From: Pseudomaricurvus sp033283335
GTDB taxonomy: Bacteria; Pseudomonadota; Gammaproteobacteria; Pseudomonadales; Cellvibrionaceae
Direction: 5' to 3'
Assembly: GCA_033283335.1 (NCBI GenBank)
Contig: JAWMQP010000006.1
Location: 186,001 to 250,000, forward strand
DNA: 64,000 nt
Shown here: in pieces, positions 43,055 through 51,601 of the stretch
Numbering within the stretch: the first letter of the stretch is position 1
How the letters are laid out: every line of letters begins with the position of its first letter
Notes under the pieces: generated by a model
The model's input: only the letters and a program-made list of their open reading frames with translations
Told to the model about the DNA's origin: nothing
Database searches by the model: none
Position numbers and translations under genes: made by a program

Positions 43055-44038
43055 ATGAGCGAAGAATTTCCCGTGAAGCGGGTGGCAGTGCTGGCGACGG
43101 ACAACGTCTTTGGCGGCAACCTGATGACCTGTCGGGATATCCTCTACGGCATAAAATGGCGTGCCGACCGCTTGCCGGGTCCCAAGCTGGAATTTGAGCT
43201 TATCTCGCTGGACGGCGAGGCGGTCACCAGTTACAGCGGCGCCGACATCAGTTGTGACAGCCGCCTGGATGATCGGCAGTGGGATGTGGTGATCCTGCCC
43301 CATGTGTGGATGAGCAGTTACAAACTGTCCGAGCTGCACAAACGCATTGGCCCCTGGCTGCAGCCACACCTGGACGCGCGCAAGCTGGTGTTGTGCATGG
43401 GCTGTGGGGTCTACTGGGTGGCGGCGGCCGGGTATCTGGACGGCCAGGAGGCGACCACTTACTGGCGTCAGCACGACGATTTCACCCGTTGGTTTCCGCA
43501 GGTGTCCTGGCAGAAGGACAAGGTCATCACCGAAAGTGACAACGTTTACTGTGCCGCTGGCGGCAATTCCATGAGTGATCTGCTGCTCAACCTGTCTATT
43601 CGCCTGTTCGGGGAAAGTGTGGCGCGCGGCATCAGTCGCGACATCCTGTTTGATATTCGTCGCAGTTACGATTTCGCGCCCCTGCGGATGGGCAGTCAGC
43701 GCAGCCATGGTGACCGTTTGATTGAACAGGTGCAGGCCTGGCTGGAAAGCCGTTACTCGGAGGAAGTCCGGCTGGCGGACGTGGCCCGTCACCACGGTAT
43801 GAGCCTGCGCAATTTCGCCCGCCGCTTTTCCGCTGCCACCGGCGAGAAACCGCTGGCCTACCTGCAGCGAGTGCGACTGGAAGCCGCGCGGGATCTGCTG
43901 GTGCACAGTGACAAGAGCATCAAGCATATTTCACTGGATGTGGGCTACAGTGACAGCAGCTACTTTTGTCGTTTGTTCCGCAGCCAGATCGGCCAGACCC
44001 CGGCGGCTTATCGCAAACAGTTCAGCAATCATCCATAG
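43055..44038 (+). CDS. GlxA/FtrA-family AraC-type regulator (DJ-1 domain)
   Basis: Transcription regulator (327 aa) with an N-terminal DJ-1/PfpI-like domain (about 10-180) and a C-terminal AraC helix-turn-helix domain (about 220-322). Start ATG at 43055, with AGGAAG before it. The nucleophile elbow of the DJ-1 domain reads LVLCMGCGVYWVAAAGYLDG at about 111-130, and GSNVAAR-like sites are replaced by VYCAAGGNSMSD. The DNA-binding part has ADVARHHGMSLRNFARRFS and ISLDVGYSDSSYFCRLFRSQIG. Members usually control catabolic genes (for example of glycine betaine or arginine). No obvious target lies beside it; it precedes nrdR on the same strand by 73 bp. Target unknown. Confidence 0.85.
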   Translation: MSEEFPVKRVAVLATDNVFGGNLMTCRDILYGIKWRADRLPGPKLEFELISLDGEAVTSYSGADISCDSRLDDRQWDVVILPHVWMSSYKLSELHKRIGPWLQPHLDARKLVLCMGCGVYWVAAAGYLDGQEATTYWRQHDDFTRWFPQVSWQKDKVITESDNVYCAAGGNSMSDLLLNLSIRLFGESVARGISRDILFDIRRSYDFAPLRMGSQRSHGDRLIEQVQAWLESRYSEEVRLADVARHHGMSLRNFARRFSAATGEKPLAYLQRVRLEAARDLLVHSDKSIKHISLDVGYSDSSYFCRLFRSQIGQTPAAYRKQFSNHP

Positions 44039-44111
44039 CCAAGGTTATGCCGATCCTGCCTGGGAGCGGTATGTTAGTATGTGTACAACATTTATCCTCA
44101 GGATTTGAGCC

Positions 44112-44573
44112 ATGCATTGTCCGTTTTGCAGCGCGGAAGATACAAAAGTCATTGATTCCCGCCTGGTGGCCGACGGCGATCAGGTGCGGCGCCGGCGGGA
44201 ATGCCTGTCGTGTCACGAGCGTTTCACCACTTATGAAACCGCCGAATTGTTATTGCCGCGTGTGATCAAACAGGATGGTAGCCGCGAGCCCTTTGATGAG
44301 GACAAACTGCGCGCCGGTATCCAGCGGGCGCTGGAAAAACGGCCGGTGAGCATCGAGAGCATTGAGTCGGCCCTCAGTCAGATTAAACACGCCCTGCAGG
44401 CCACCGGAGAACGGGAAGTGCCGGCACTGTTGATCGGTGAGAAAGTGATGGAGCAGCTGCGGGCACTGGATGAAGTGGCCTATGTTCGGTTTGCGTCTGT
44501 CTACCGTCGCTTCAAGGACCTCAATGAGTTTCGCGAAGAGATTGATCGGCTTGAGCGCAGGCCTGCGGATTGA
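44112..44573 (+). CDS. nrdR: Ribonucleotide reductase repressor NrdR
   Basis: Zinc-finger, ATP-cone repressor (153 aa) of ribonucleotide reductase genes, which senses ATP/dATP. It begins MHCPFCSAEDTKVIDSRLV and has the second Cys pair in CLSCHERF at about 31-38; the ATP cone is about 45-140, with RVIKQDGSREPFDEDKLRAGI. Length is normal. Its stop codon overlaps the ribD start (TGATG), so it heads the riboflavin operon, an arrangement common in gammaproteobacteria. A likely target, nrdJab, lies at 30.6-33.5 kb, although I could not find two good NrdR boxes there. Confidence 0.97.
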   Translation: MHCPFCSAEDTKVIDSRLVADGDQVRRRRECLSCHERFTTYETAELLLPRVIKQDGSREPFDEDKLRAGIQRALEKRPVSIESIESALSQIKHALQATGEREVPALLIGEKVMEQLRALDEVAYVRFASVYRRFKDLNEFREEIDRLERRPAD

Positions 44574-45712
44574 TGATGCTGGAGCAGGATCGAATTTATA
44601 TGGCGCGTGCTCTGCATCTGGCGGAGCGCGGAGTCTATACCACCATGCCCAACCCGCGGGTGGGTTGTGTGCTGGTGCGTGATGGTGAGGTTGTCGGTGA
44701 AGGCTGGCATGTGCGTGCCGGCGAGGGCCATGCCGAGGTCAATGCGCTGGCTGCAGCGGCTGACAAGGCGCGCGGCGCCACTGCCTACGTGACCCTGGAG
44801 CCCTGCAGTCATACAGGCAAAACCGGCCCCTGCAGTCAGGCGCTGGTTAGCGCCGGTGTCCGCCGGGTGGTGTACGCCATGGAAGACCCCAACCCCCAGG
44901 TGGCGGGGCGCGGTCTGGCGCATTTGCGGAGCGCTGGTATCGAGGTTGCCGGACCCGTTTTAGAGCAGCAGGCCTGGGCGATTAACCCGGGTTTTATTCG
45001 TCGGATGGAAACCGGTCGTCCCTATGTGCGCTGCAAATTGGCCATGAGCCTAGACGGTCGGACGGCGATGGCCAGTGGTGAGAGCAAGTGGGTCACGGGT
45101 CCCGCCGCGCGTGCCGATGTGCAAAGATTGCGGGCGCGCAGCTGCGCCATTGTGACCGGCATAGGCTCCATCCAACACGATGATTCCTCGCTGACGGTGC
45201 GGCAGGATGAGCTAAATTTGCCAAATGCAGGACTGATTGCGTCAATTCAGCCCTTGAGAGTGGTTTTGGATCCTCATCAACGGCTCCCGGCGGAAGCGAA
45301 AGTGATACAATCGCCGGCCTCACTCGCACCGCCCACGCTGGTGGTCTCGGCGCAGCCGCAGGCCAATCCGCAACTGTCCGAGCACCAGTTGGCTCAAAAA
45401 GTAGAGCAGCTGTGCCTGCCGGACGCCGATGGTCGGGTGGACCTAGAGGCACTGCTGTTGGAACTGGGCCGGCGCCAATGCAATGAAGTGCTGGTTGAGA
45501 CGGGCGCCACCCTGGCCGGCGCTTTCCTGCGCCGCGGTCTGCTGGATGAACTGGTGATCTACATGGCGCCCAAATTAATGGGCAGTGAGGCCCGGCCTCT
45601 GTTTGAGTTGCCGCTGTCGTCGATGGCGGCCCAGTTGCCCCTCATTATCAAGGATGTGCGGGCGGTTGGGAATGACTGGCGGATCACCGCCGCACCGGAT
45701 CCGGACGCCTGA
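44573..45712 (+). CDS. ribD: Riboflavin biosynthesis deaminase/reductase RibD
   Basis: Bifunctional enzyme (about 379 aa). The N-terminal domain deaminates the pyrimidine intermediate and the C-terminal domain reduces its ribose. Two ATGs in a row (44573, 44576) could be the start; the first overlaps the nrdR stop. The deaminase zinc site is HAEVNALAA at about 50 plus EPCSHTGKTGPC at about 75-86; NPRVGCVLV precedes it. The reductase (about 145-376) has KLAMSLDGRTAM and the ESKWVTGPAARAD segment, and near the end EVLVETGATLAGAFL. It lies in nrdR-ribD-ribE-ribBX-ribH. Confidence 0.96.
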   Translation: MMLEQDRIYMARALHLAERGVYTTMPNPRVGCVLVRDGEVVGEGWHVRAGEGHAEVNALAAAADKARGATAYVTLEPCSHTGKTGPCSQALVSAGVRRVVYAMEDPNPQVAGRGLAHLRSAGIEVAGPVLEQQAWAINPGFIRRMETGRPYVRCKLAMSLDGRTAMASGESKWVTGPAARADVQRLRARSCAIVTGIGSIQHDDSSLTVRQDELNLPNAGLIASIQPLRVVLDPHQRLPAEAKVIQSPASLAPPTLVVSAQPQANPQLSEHQLAQKVEQLCLPDADGRVDLEALLLELGRRQCNEVLVETGATLAGAFLRRGLLDELVIYMAPKLMGSEARPLFELPLSSMAAQLPLIIKDVRAVGNDWRITAAPDPDA

Positions 45713-45754
45713 GTCCGGGTTAGAACATCCACCTACATTGTTTCAAGGAAGCCT

Positions 45755-46420
45755 ATGTTCACAGGCATTATTGAAGCCGTTGGCGAAATCGTGGCACTGC
45801 AGCCCGCCGGTGGCGATCTGCGTCTGCGGGTCAAAAGTGGCGAATTGGATTTGGCCGACGTGGCACTGGGTGATTCCATTGCCACCAATGGCGTCTGCCT
45901 CACCGTGGTTGATCTGCCCGGGGATGGTTACTGGGCGGATGTGTCGGTTGAAACCCTCGACTTCACCACCCTGAGAGGGTGGCAGGTGGGTACAGCGGTG
46001 AATCTGGAAAAGGCATTGACGCCCCAGACTCGCCTGGGAGGTCACCTGGTCAGTGGTCATGTGGATGGCGTCGGCGAAGTGGTCAGTCGCCATCGCGATG
46101 CCCGCTCTGAGCGCTTTCGCATCAAGGCGCCAGCGGAATTGGCCCGCTACATTGCCCACAAGGGATCGATTACGGTGGATGGCACCAGTCTCACCGTCAA
46201 CGCCGTGGATGGCGACGAGTTTGAATTGAATATTGTGCCGCACACGATCGAAAAAACGGTCATTGGCAGCTATCGGGCCGGCACCCGGGTCAACCTCGAA
46301 GTGGACGTTATCGCCCGCTATCTCGAGCGACTATTATTGGGTGAGAAAGCGGCAGAGCCAGCGGCCAAGTCGGGCATCGACTTGGCGTTTCTGGCGGAAC
46401 ATGGATTTTATCGCGGCTGA
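45755..46420 (+). CDS. ribE: Riboflavin synthase RibE (alpha subunit)
   Basis: Riboflavin synthase (221 aa), which dismutates two molecules of 6,7-dimethyl-8-ribityllumazine into riboflavin and the pyrimidine precursor. It has two homologous lumazine-binding repeats: MFTGIIEAVGEI with IATNGVCLTVVDL for the first (about 1-95), and the second from about 97, with GHVDGVGEVVSRH and GTSLTVNAVDG. The family start MFTGII and the length agree. It follows ribD by 42 bp. E. coli calls this gene ribC; ribE is the more general name. Confidence 0.96.
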   Translation: MFTGIIEAVGEIVALQPAGGDLRLRVKSGELDLADVALGDSIATNGVCLTVVDLPGDGYWADVSVETLDFTTLRGWQVGTAVNLEKALTPQTRLGGHLVSGHVDGVGEVVSRHRDARSERFRIKAPAELARYIAHKGSITVDGTSLTVNAVDGDEFELNIVPHTIEKTVIGSYRAGTRVNLEVDVIARYLERLLLGEKAAEPAAKSGIDLAFLAEHGFYRG

Positions 46421-46454
46421 GTCGGGTCAAACAGAAATCGCCGCAAGCTAACAC

Positions 46455-46485
46455 ATTTACCCCTGCAACTATTTACCCTGTAACT
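46455..46485. repeat. Short tandem repeat before ribBX
   Basis: ATTTACCCCTGCAACT (46455-46470) is followed directly by ATTTACCCTGTAACT (46471-46485). The pair lies 34-64 bp before ribBX. I saw no FMN riboswitch core in this gap. Confidence 0.6.
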
Positions 46486-46518
46486 AACGCAGCGGGCTTA
46501 GAGTAAACAAGGTTGGAT

Positions 46519-47655
46519 ATGAAACTGAACAGTGTTGAAGAGCTGATTGATGATATTCGTCAGGGCAAGATGGTCATTCTTATGGACGATGAAGACCGTG
46601 AGAATGAAGGCGATCTGGTGATGGCGGCGGAGCAGGTTCGCGCCGAGGATATCAACTTTATGGCCACCCACGCCCGCGGACTGATCTGCCTGACCCTGTC
46701 TCCCGATCGCTGCAAGCAGCTGGAATTGCCGCTGATGGTGAGCGATAACCTGGCCCAGCACTCGACCAACTTTACCGTTTCCATTGAGGCGGCAGAAGGC
46801 GTAACCACCGGTATTTCAGCCGCTGACCGGGCCCGCACCATTCGCGCGGCTGTGGCGCGTAACGCCAAGTCCACGGACATTGTACAGCCCGGGCATATTT
46901 TTCCGTTGATGGCCCAGCCCGGGGGTGTTCTGAGTCGCGCCGGTCATACCGAAGCCGGCTGTGACCTGGCGCGTCTGGCCGGGTTTGAGCCAGCGGCAGC
47001 GATTGTGGAAATTATGAATGAGGACGGCACCATGGCCCGTCGTCCTGACCTGGAAGTGTTTGCCAAGACCCACAACCTGAAGATCGGCACCATCGCTGAT
47101 CTGATTCAATATCGCTCTATTAATGAGAAAACGGTCCAGTGCATCAACGACCGTCGTATCCAGACTCAGTATGGCGAATTTAACCTGTTGACCTACCTCG
47201 ATAAGGCGCGGCAGGAGAAGCACTTTGCCTTTACCCTCGGCAATTTGCGCGATGGCGAGCCCGCGCTGGTGCGTGTGCACGTCGGCAGTACCGCCCGTGA
47301 TGTGTTTAAGGTGTGCCGCAGCGTCGACCGGGATTTCTTGCCCTGGACATTTGATCGCGCCATTCGCATGGTGGCGGAAGAGGGGCGCGGAGTGGTGGTG
47401 GTGATCTGCCACAATGAGACCACCAGCGATATTGAGGACAGCATTGACTGGATGTTGTCCGGCAAGCAGGAGCGCCCGAGTCAGGATCTGGTGTACAAGC
47501 AGGTGGGTACCGGCTCGCAGATTCTGGGTGATCTGGGGGTCAAGAAAATGCGTCTGATGAGCGCGCCTTTCCGTTTTAATGCCATTTCCGGATTTGACCT
47601 GGAAGTGGTGGAATACATCGATAGCCGTGGTATTGAGACCGCGGTTGAGCAATAA
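46519..47655 (+). CDS. ribBX: RibB (DHBP synthase) fused to an inactive RibA-like domain (RibBX)
   Basis: The N-terminal 200 residues are 3,4-dihydroxy-2-butanone 4-phosphate synthase, which converts ribulose 5-phosphate to the four-carbon riboflavin precursor. Its catalytic acidic loop MDDEDRENEGDLVMAAE is at about 23-39, and GHTEAGCDLARLAG at about 143-156. The C-terminal part has the fold length of GTP cyclohydrolase II, but the zinc-binding cysteines of real RibA (ECLTGDALFSLRCDCG) are missing: the corresponding stretch reads HVGSTARDVFKVCRSVDRDF. So this half cannot bind the zinc and is probably inactive. A complete separate ribA at 50886 fits that view. Start ATG at 46519. Third gene of the riboflavin set. 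Confidence 0.92.
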   Translation: MKLNSVEELIDDIRQGKMVILMDDEDRENEGDLVMAAEQVRAEDINFMATHARGLICLTLSPDRCKQLELPLMVSDNLAQHSTNFTVSIEAAEGVTTGISAADRARTIRAAVARNAKSTDIVQPGHIFPLMAQPGGVLSRAGHTEAGCDLARLAGFEPAAAIVEIMNEDGTMARRPDLEVFAKTHNLKIGTIADLIQYRSINEKTVQCINDRRIQTQYGEFNLLTYLDKARQEKHFAFTLGNLRDGEPALVRVHVGSTARDVFKVCRSVDRDFLPWTFDRAIRMVAEEGRGVVVVICHNETTSDIEDSIDWMLSGKQERPSQDLVYKQVGTGSQILGDLGVKKMRLMSAPFRFNAISGFDLEVVEYIDSRGIETAVEQ

Positions 47656-47720
47656 GTGGACGCTGGTAGCGGCCGCATCAGTTACCGATCATTAACAAAA
47701 AAATCAGGACCAAAGACATC

Positions 47721-48191
47721 ATGAGTCAGATCAAAACCATTGAAGGGGATTTCACCAGCTGCCAGGGCAAGTACGCTTTAATCGTGAGCCGCTGGAACAG
47801 TTTTGTGGTGGAAAGTTTAAAAGAGGGTGCTCTCGACAGCTTGCGTCGTCACGGTATCGCGGACGATCAAATCAGCATTTACTACGCGCCAGGCGCGTTT
47901 GAGTTTCCGCTGCTGGCGCAACGGCTGGCGAATAAAGGCGAATTCGATGCGATTATTGCCCTGGGTGCAGTGATTCGTGGCGGCACCCCGCATTTCGATT
48001 ACGTTGCGGGCGAATGTACCAAGGGCCTGGCCCAGGTGTCCCTGAACTCCAACACAGTGGTTACTTTCGGTGTGTTGACGGTTGACTCCATTGAGCAGGC
48101 CATTGAGCGCTCAGGTACCAAGGCGGGTAATAAAGGCGAGGAAGCCGCGGTAACGGCACTGGAAATGGTGTCCTTACTTAACAAGGTTTAA
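47721..48191 (+). CDS. ribH: Lumazine synthase RibH
   Basis: 6,7-dimethyl-8-ribityllumazine synthase (156 aa), which condenses the RibD and RibB products; it forms large shells or pentamers. Typical motifs: VSRWNSFVVESLKEGALD at about 22-39, APGAFEFPLLAQRLA at about 57-71, and LGAVIRGGTPHFDYVAGECTKG at about 80-101, with the catalytic His in the last segment. Length is normal. It lies between ribBX and nusB, spaced 65 and 31 bp. Confidence 0.96.
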   Translation: MSQIKTIEGDFTSCQGKYALIVSRWNSFVVESLKEGALDSLRRHGIADDQISIYYAPGAFEFPLLAQRLANKGEFDAIIALGAVIRGGTPHFDYVAGECTKGLAQVSLNSNTVVTFGVLTVDSIEQAIERSGTKAGNKGEEAAVTALEMVSLLNKV

Positions 48192-48222
48192 TCACTCTGA
48201 ATTTAATTGGGAAGACTCGGGA

Positions 48223-48672
48223 ATGACAGTTTCTCCTGCGGCTCGCCGCAAAGCGCGACATTATGCGATGCAAGCGCTCTATCAGTGGCAGATGACTCAG
48301 GCTTCAATCAATGTGATTGAAGCGGAGTTTCACACCGACAACGACATGAGCAAGGCCGATACGGCCTATTTTCGCGAGCTGATTCACGGTGTGCCCCAGC
48401 GTCTGACGGAATTGGATGAGGCTTACAGCAAGTATCTGCAAGAGCGCGAACAGAATGAGTTGGACCCGGTCACCAAAGCGTTATTGCGTCTGGCTACGTA
48501 TGAGTTGGTGGCACGGATTGATGTGCCTTACAAAGTTGTGATCAATGAGGCAGTGGCCCTGGCGAAAAAATTTGGTGCCACCGACAGCCACAAGTTCATT
48601 AATGGTGTTCTGGACAAGGTGGCCGCGCAGTATCGTGCGGTTGAAGTACAAGCTACTCGCAAAAATTCGTAA
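48223..48672 (+). CDS. nusB: Transcription antitermination factor NusB
   Basis: All-helical RNA-binding protein (149 aa) that with NusE/S10 binds boxA in rRNA leaders and prevents premature termination. It starts with an Arg-rich segment, AARRKARHYAMQALYQWQMT, and has LLRLATYELVARIDVPYKVVINEAVALAKKFG and the HKFINGVLDKVA end, all typical. It follows ribH, as in most gammaproteobacteria, and precedes thiL. Confidence 0.96.
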   Translation: MTVSPAARRKARHYAMQALYQWQMTQASINVIEAEFHTDNDMSKADTAYFRELIHGVPQRLTELDEAYSKYLQEREQNELDPVTKALLRLATYELVARIDVPYKVVINEAVALAKKFGATDSHKFINGVLDKVAAQYRAVEVQATRKNS

Positions 48673-48710
48673 CAGGGATGTTATCGTGTCAATGCTGACA
48701 GGGAGAAACG

Positions 48711-49673
48711 ATGTCGCTGGGTGAATTTGAGTTAATCGAAAAATATTTTCGCCAGGATGCGGGCGCCGTGGGTGTTGCCATGGGCATTGGCGACGATTGC
48801 GCGGTGCTCAATGTGCCGGCCGGTCAACAGCTGGCGGTGTCGATGGACACCCTGGTTGGCGGTGTGCATTTTCCCAAAAATGCCGATCCGGAACTGATTG
48901 CCGAGCGGGCCCTGCGGGTGAACCTCAGTGATTTGGCGGCAATGGGGGCGGAACCGCTCTGGTTTACCCTGGGGTTGACGCTGCCCAAGGCCGACCACCA
49001 GTGGGTGAAGGGATTTTCCCAAGGCTTATTTCGGGTAGCGCGAGACTATCATGTGTCGTTAGTGGGGGGCGATACCACCCGCGGTCATCTCTCCATCACG
49101 ATCCAGGTGCACGGTGCCGTGGCTACGGACAAAGCCCTGTTGCGGGGGCACGCATCGCCGGGTGATCAGATTTTTGTCACTGGTCCCTTGGGGGATGGTG
49201 CGGCTGCGTTGGCGGTCATTAAACAGGAGTTAACGGTTGGTAAGTCGGCCTTCAGTTACCTGATGGACCGTTACTATCGCCCCATGCCATGTCTGGCGCA
49301 CGGCCAGGTTCTGCTCGGCAAAGCCCACGCCGCCATTGATGTATCCGACGGACTGGTGGCGGATTTGGGGCATATTTGTGAGCAAAGCGTTGTCGGTGCT
49401 GATATACACCTTGAACGGATCCCTCTGTCGGAACCGGTGCGCAAGCTGGTGCCGTTTGAGCAGGGTATTGGATGGGCATTGAGCGGTGGCGATGACTACC
49501 AGCTTTGTTTTACCGTCCCGCAAAACCGGGTGGCCCAGCTGACCAGTGCGCTCGACAGCCGTCGATTGGAGGCCTATCCGATTGGTGAAATTACCCGTGG
49601 CAGTGGCGTGCGATGCTGGCACAAGGGCAAGCAGGTACAGCCTGTGACGTCCGGATACCAGCACTTTGATTAA
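48711..49673 (+). CDS. thiL: Thiamine-monophosphate kinase ThiL
   Basis: ATP-dependent kinase (320 aa) that makes thiamine pyrophosphate from thiamine monophosphate. The N-terminal GIGDDCAVLNVPAGQQLAVSMDTLVGGVHFP at about 24-54 contains the metal-binding Asp residues. RALRVNLSDLAAMGAEPLWFTLGL, VGGDTTRGHLSITIQVHG at about 117 and the AIDVSDGLVADLGHI segment at about 205 are also family-typical. It overlaps or nearly touches pgpA and follows nusB, the standard nusB-thiL-pgpA order. Confidence 0.96.
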   Translation: MSLGEFELIEKYFRQDAGAVGVAMGIGDDCAVLNVPAGQQLAVSMDTLVGGVHFPKNADPELIAERALRVNLSDLAAMGAEPLWFTLGLTLPKADHQWVKGFSQGLFRVARDYHVSLVGGDTTRGHLSITIQVHGAVATDKALLRGHASPGDQIFVTGPLGDGAAALAVIKQELTVGKSAFSYLMDRYYRPMPCLAHGQVLLGKAHAAIDVSDGLVADLGHICEQSVVGADIHLERIPLSEPVRKLVPFEQGIGWALSGGDDYQLCFTVPQNRVAQLTSALDSRRLEAYPIGEITRGSGVRCWHKGKQVQPVTSGYQHFD

Positions 49674-49689
49674 TTCCGGTGAAGCCGTC

Positions 49690-50184
49690 ATGACCAGCAA
49701 CAGTTGCCACAACCCCACCTTTTCCAGTTTGCTGCGCCAACCCGTGCACTGGCTGGCTTTCGGCTTCGGCTCCGGTCTGTCGCCCAAGGCGCCAGGTACA
49801 GTGGGAACTCTGATGGCCGTGCCGCTGTATCTGTTGATGGCGAAGCTGCCGCTCTGGGCCTATGGCTCGCTGCTGCTGTTGGCTATGGTCATCGGTGTTT
49901 ACCTGTGTGACCGCACCTCCCGCGAGCTGGGGGTGCACGACCATCCCGGTATTGTGTGGGATGAGTTTGTCGGTTACTGGATCACCATGCTGGCGGCACC
50001 AGCCGGTTGGTTGTGGGTGCTGATTGGGTTTGCCTGGTTTCGTCTGTTTGATGTGCTCAAACCGTGGCCTATCCGCTGGCTGGATCGCCACGTACACGGA
50101 GGGTTTGGCATTATGATTGACGATGTGCTGGCCGGTGTCATGGCTCTGGGCTGTGTGCAGTTGTGTCATTGGTGGTGGTTGTAA
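49690..50184 (+). CDS. pgpA: Phosphatidylglycerophosphatase A PgpA
   Basis: Inner-membrane phosphatase (164 aa) that removes the phosphate from phosphatidylglycerophosphate in phosphatidylglycerol synthesis. Start ATG at 49690, 16 bp after the thiL stop; a TTG at 49666 is possible but has no good support. Characteristic segments are FGFGSGLSPKAPGTVGTL at about 24-41, the DEFVGYW active-site segment at about 92, and FRLFDVLKPWPIRWLD at about 118. About three to four helices are visible, ending in LCHWWWL. The next gene starts two bases after its stop codon. Confidence 0.93.
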   Translation: MTSNSCHNPTFSSLLRQPVHWLAFGFGSGLSPKAPGTVGTLMAVPLYLLMAKLPLWAYGSLLLLAMVIGVYLCDRTSRELGVHDHPGIVWDEFVGYWITMLAAPAGWLWVLIGFAWFRLFDVLKPWPIRWLDRHVHGGFGIMIDDVLAGVMALGCVQLCHWWWL

Positions 50185-50185
50185 C

Positions 50186-50821
50186 GTGGCCTGGCGCTGT
50201 CTGCTGAGCGGTGTGTGTTTGCTGCTGGCCATGGCGACTCAGGCTGCCGAGGTCAGTGTCAGGGCGCTGTTCAGTAACAGCGCCCTGCTGGAAATTGACG
50301 GCGAGCGCAAACTGCTTAAGGCCGGCAGCAGCTATCAGGGGGTTACTCTGGTCTCGGCCGACAGCAAAGCTGCCGTTATTGAACTGGAGGGCGAGCGTCA
50401 CCGCCTGGGTGTCAGTCGGCAGATTGCCGCCAGCTTTCGCGAGGCGCAAACCCAAGAGGTGCGGCTGTCACCTGATGCCGGAGGGCATTATGTCACGCCG
50501 GCCCGGATCAATAACCGCCCGGTTGAAGTGATGGTGGACACCGGCGCGACGGCGGTGGCCATGAGCTTGCCGCAGGCAAAGGCGCTGGGGATTGATTATC
50601 GCAATGGCCAGCTGGTGCCGATCAGTACCGCCAACGGTTATATGAATGGTTACCGGGTGACGCTCAACAAGGTCAGCGTGGGGGCAGTGACCATTGAGAA
50701 TGTGGAAGCGCTGGTAAGTGTCGGTGATTTTCCCGAAACCATATTGCTCGGCAACAGTTACCTGAGTCGGGTGAATATGTTCAGAGAGAATGGCGTGCTG
50801 GTTTTTCAAAGCCGGTATTAG
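50186..50821 (+). CDS. Retropepsin-like aspartic protease (clan AA, TIGR02281-like)
   Basis: A secreted or periplasmic protein (211 aa) with a retroviral-type aspartic protease domain. I use the GTG at 50186, which begins VAWRCLLSGVCLLLAMATQAAE, a signal peptide; it starts two bases after the pgpA stop. Residues about 20-80 are beta-rich (LLEIDGERKLLKAGSSY). The protease domain is about 95-205, with the active-site motif VMVDTGATAVAMS (DTGA at about 118-121) and the later ILLGNSYLSRV strand near the end. The single catalytic motif implies it acts as a dimer. Substrates of this bacterial group are mostly unknown. It sits between pgpA and ribA. Confidence 0.87.
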   Translation: MAWRCLLSGVCLLLAMATQAAEVSVRALFSNSALLEIDGERKLLKAGSSYQGVTLVSADSKAAVIELEGERHRLGVSRQIAASFREAQTQEVRLSPDAGGHYVTPARINNRPVEVMVDTGATAVAMSLPQAKALGIDYRNGQLVPISTANGYMNGYRVTLNKVSVGAVTIENVEALVSVGDFPETILLGNSYLSRVNMFRENGVLVFQSRY

Positions 50822-50885
50822 CCGAATATAGCCACCCCGGCCGATCATGGTTGTGACCGGGTGTTAACGTTAAAGAGGTAGGATT

Positions 50886-51494
50886 GTGGCAGTCCGTTAC
50901 GTAGAGTCTTCCAAGTTACCCACATCCTGGGGCATCTTCGAGATGCACGGGTTTGAGGATACCGCCACGGGAAAAGAACACGTGGTGCTGAGTATGGGGC
51001 AGATTGATACTGACGAGCCGGTACTGGCTCGCATTCATTCCGAGTGCTTAACCGGTGACGCGCTCTTCAGTCTGCGCTGCGACTGCGGCGCCCAGCTGCA
51101 GGCGGCCATGCACCGCATTGCCATGGAGGGGCGTGGTGTTATTTTCTATTTGCGCCAGGAAGGGCGTGGGATTGGCCTGATCAATAAGATCAAGGCCTAT
51201 CATTTGCAGGATAAAGGCGCGGATACGGTTGAGGCCAACGAACAGTTGGGGTTTGGGGCCGATATGCGTGACTACACAATCCTGCGGCCAATGCTTGAGC
51301 ATCTGCAGATCAAGGAGATACGCTTGATGACCAACAATCCTCGCAAGGTTAAGGCCCTGCAGGAATTGGGCATCAATGTGGTGGAGCGTGTGGCTCACGA
51401 AAGTGGTCGCAACCCTCATAACATCAAGTATCTGGAAACCAAGAAAGGCAAGCTGGGACACCTTCTTGAAGGGGATGAAAGCAGCGAGGCTTAG
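50886..51494 (+). CDS. ribA: GTP cyclohydrolase II RibA
   Basis: Zn-dependent enzyme (202 aa) that opens GTP in the first committed step of riboflavin synthesis. The start is GTG at 50886, after AGAGGTAGG. The three zinc-binding Cys are present in HSECLTGDALFSLRCDCGAQ at about 53-72, and the catalytic segment FYLRQEGRGIGLINKIKAY follows at about 94-112; MTNNPRKVKAL near 149-159 is also conserved. This is the complete counterpart of the degenerate C-terminal domain of RibBX at 46519. A palindrome core TTAACGTTAA lies 13 bp upstream. A strong bidirectional terminator follows. Confidence 0.97.
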   Translation: MAVRYVESSKLPTSWGIFEMHGFEDTATGKEHVVLSMGQIDTDEPVLARIHSECLTGDALFSLRCDCGAQLQAAMHRIAMEGRGVIFYLRQEGRGIGLINKIKAYHLQDKGADTVEANEQLGFGADMRDYTILRPMLEHLQIKEIRLMTNNPRKVKALQELGINVVERVAHESGRNPHNIKYLETKKGKLGHLLEGDESSEA

Positions 51495-51525
51495 TTACTG
51501 CCTTGCTGTTCAATCCCATTGAAGC

Positions 51526-51562
51526 CCACAAAAAAACCGCGTTAAACGCGGTTTTTTTGTGG
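51526..51562. terminator. Bidirectional terminator between ribA and accC
   Basis: A 17-bp perfect palindrome with a three-base loop contains an A-run on the left and a T-run on the right (AAAAAAACCGCGT...ACGCGGTTTTTTT). It serves both convergent genes. Confidence 0.92.
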
Positions 51563-51601
51563 TTCGAACTGCTGGCTTTAGCTGCTTGTTACTGTAACTG
51601 G

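Noticed and set aside
42884..43927. A 347-codon open frame antisense to the GlxA-family regulator
   Set aside because: The regulator on the plus strand has clear DJ-1 and AraC domains and a ribosome binding site.
46421..46518. Possible FMN riboswitch before ribBX
   Set aside because: The gap is only 98 bp and lacks the conserved FMN aptamer core; only a short tandem repeat is present.
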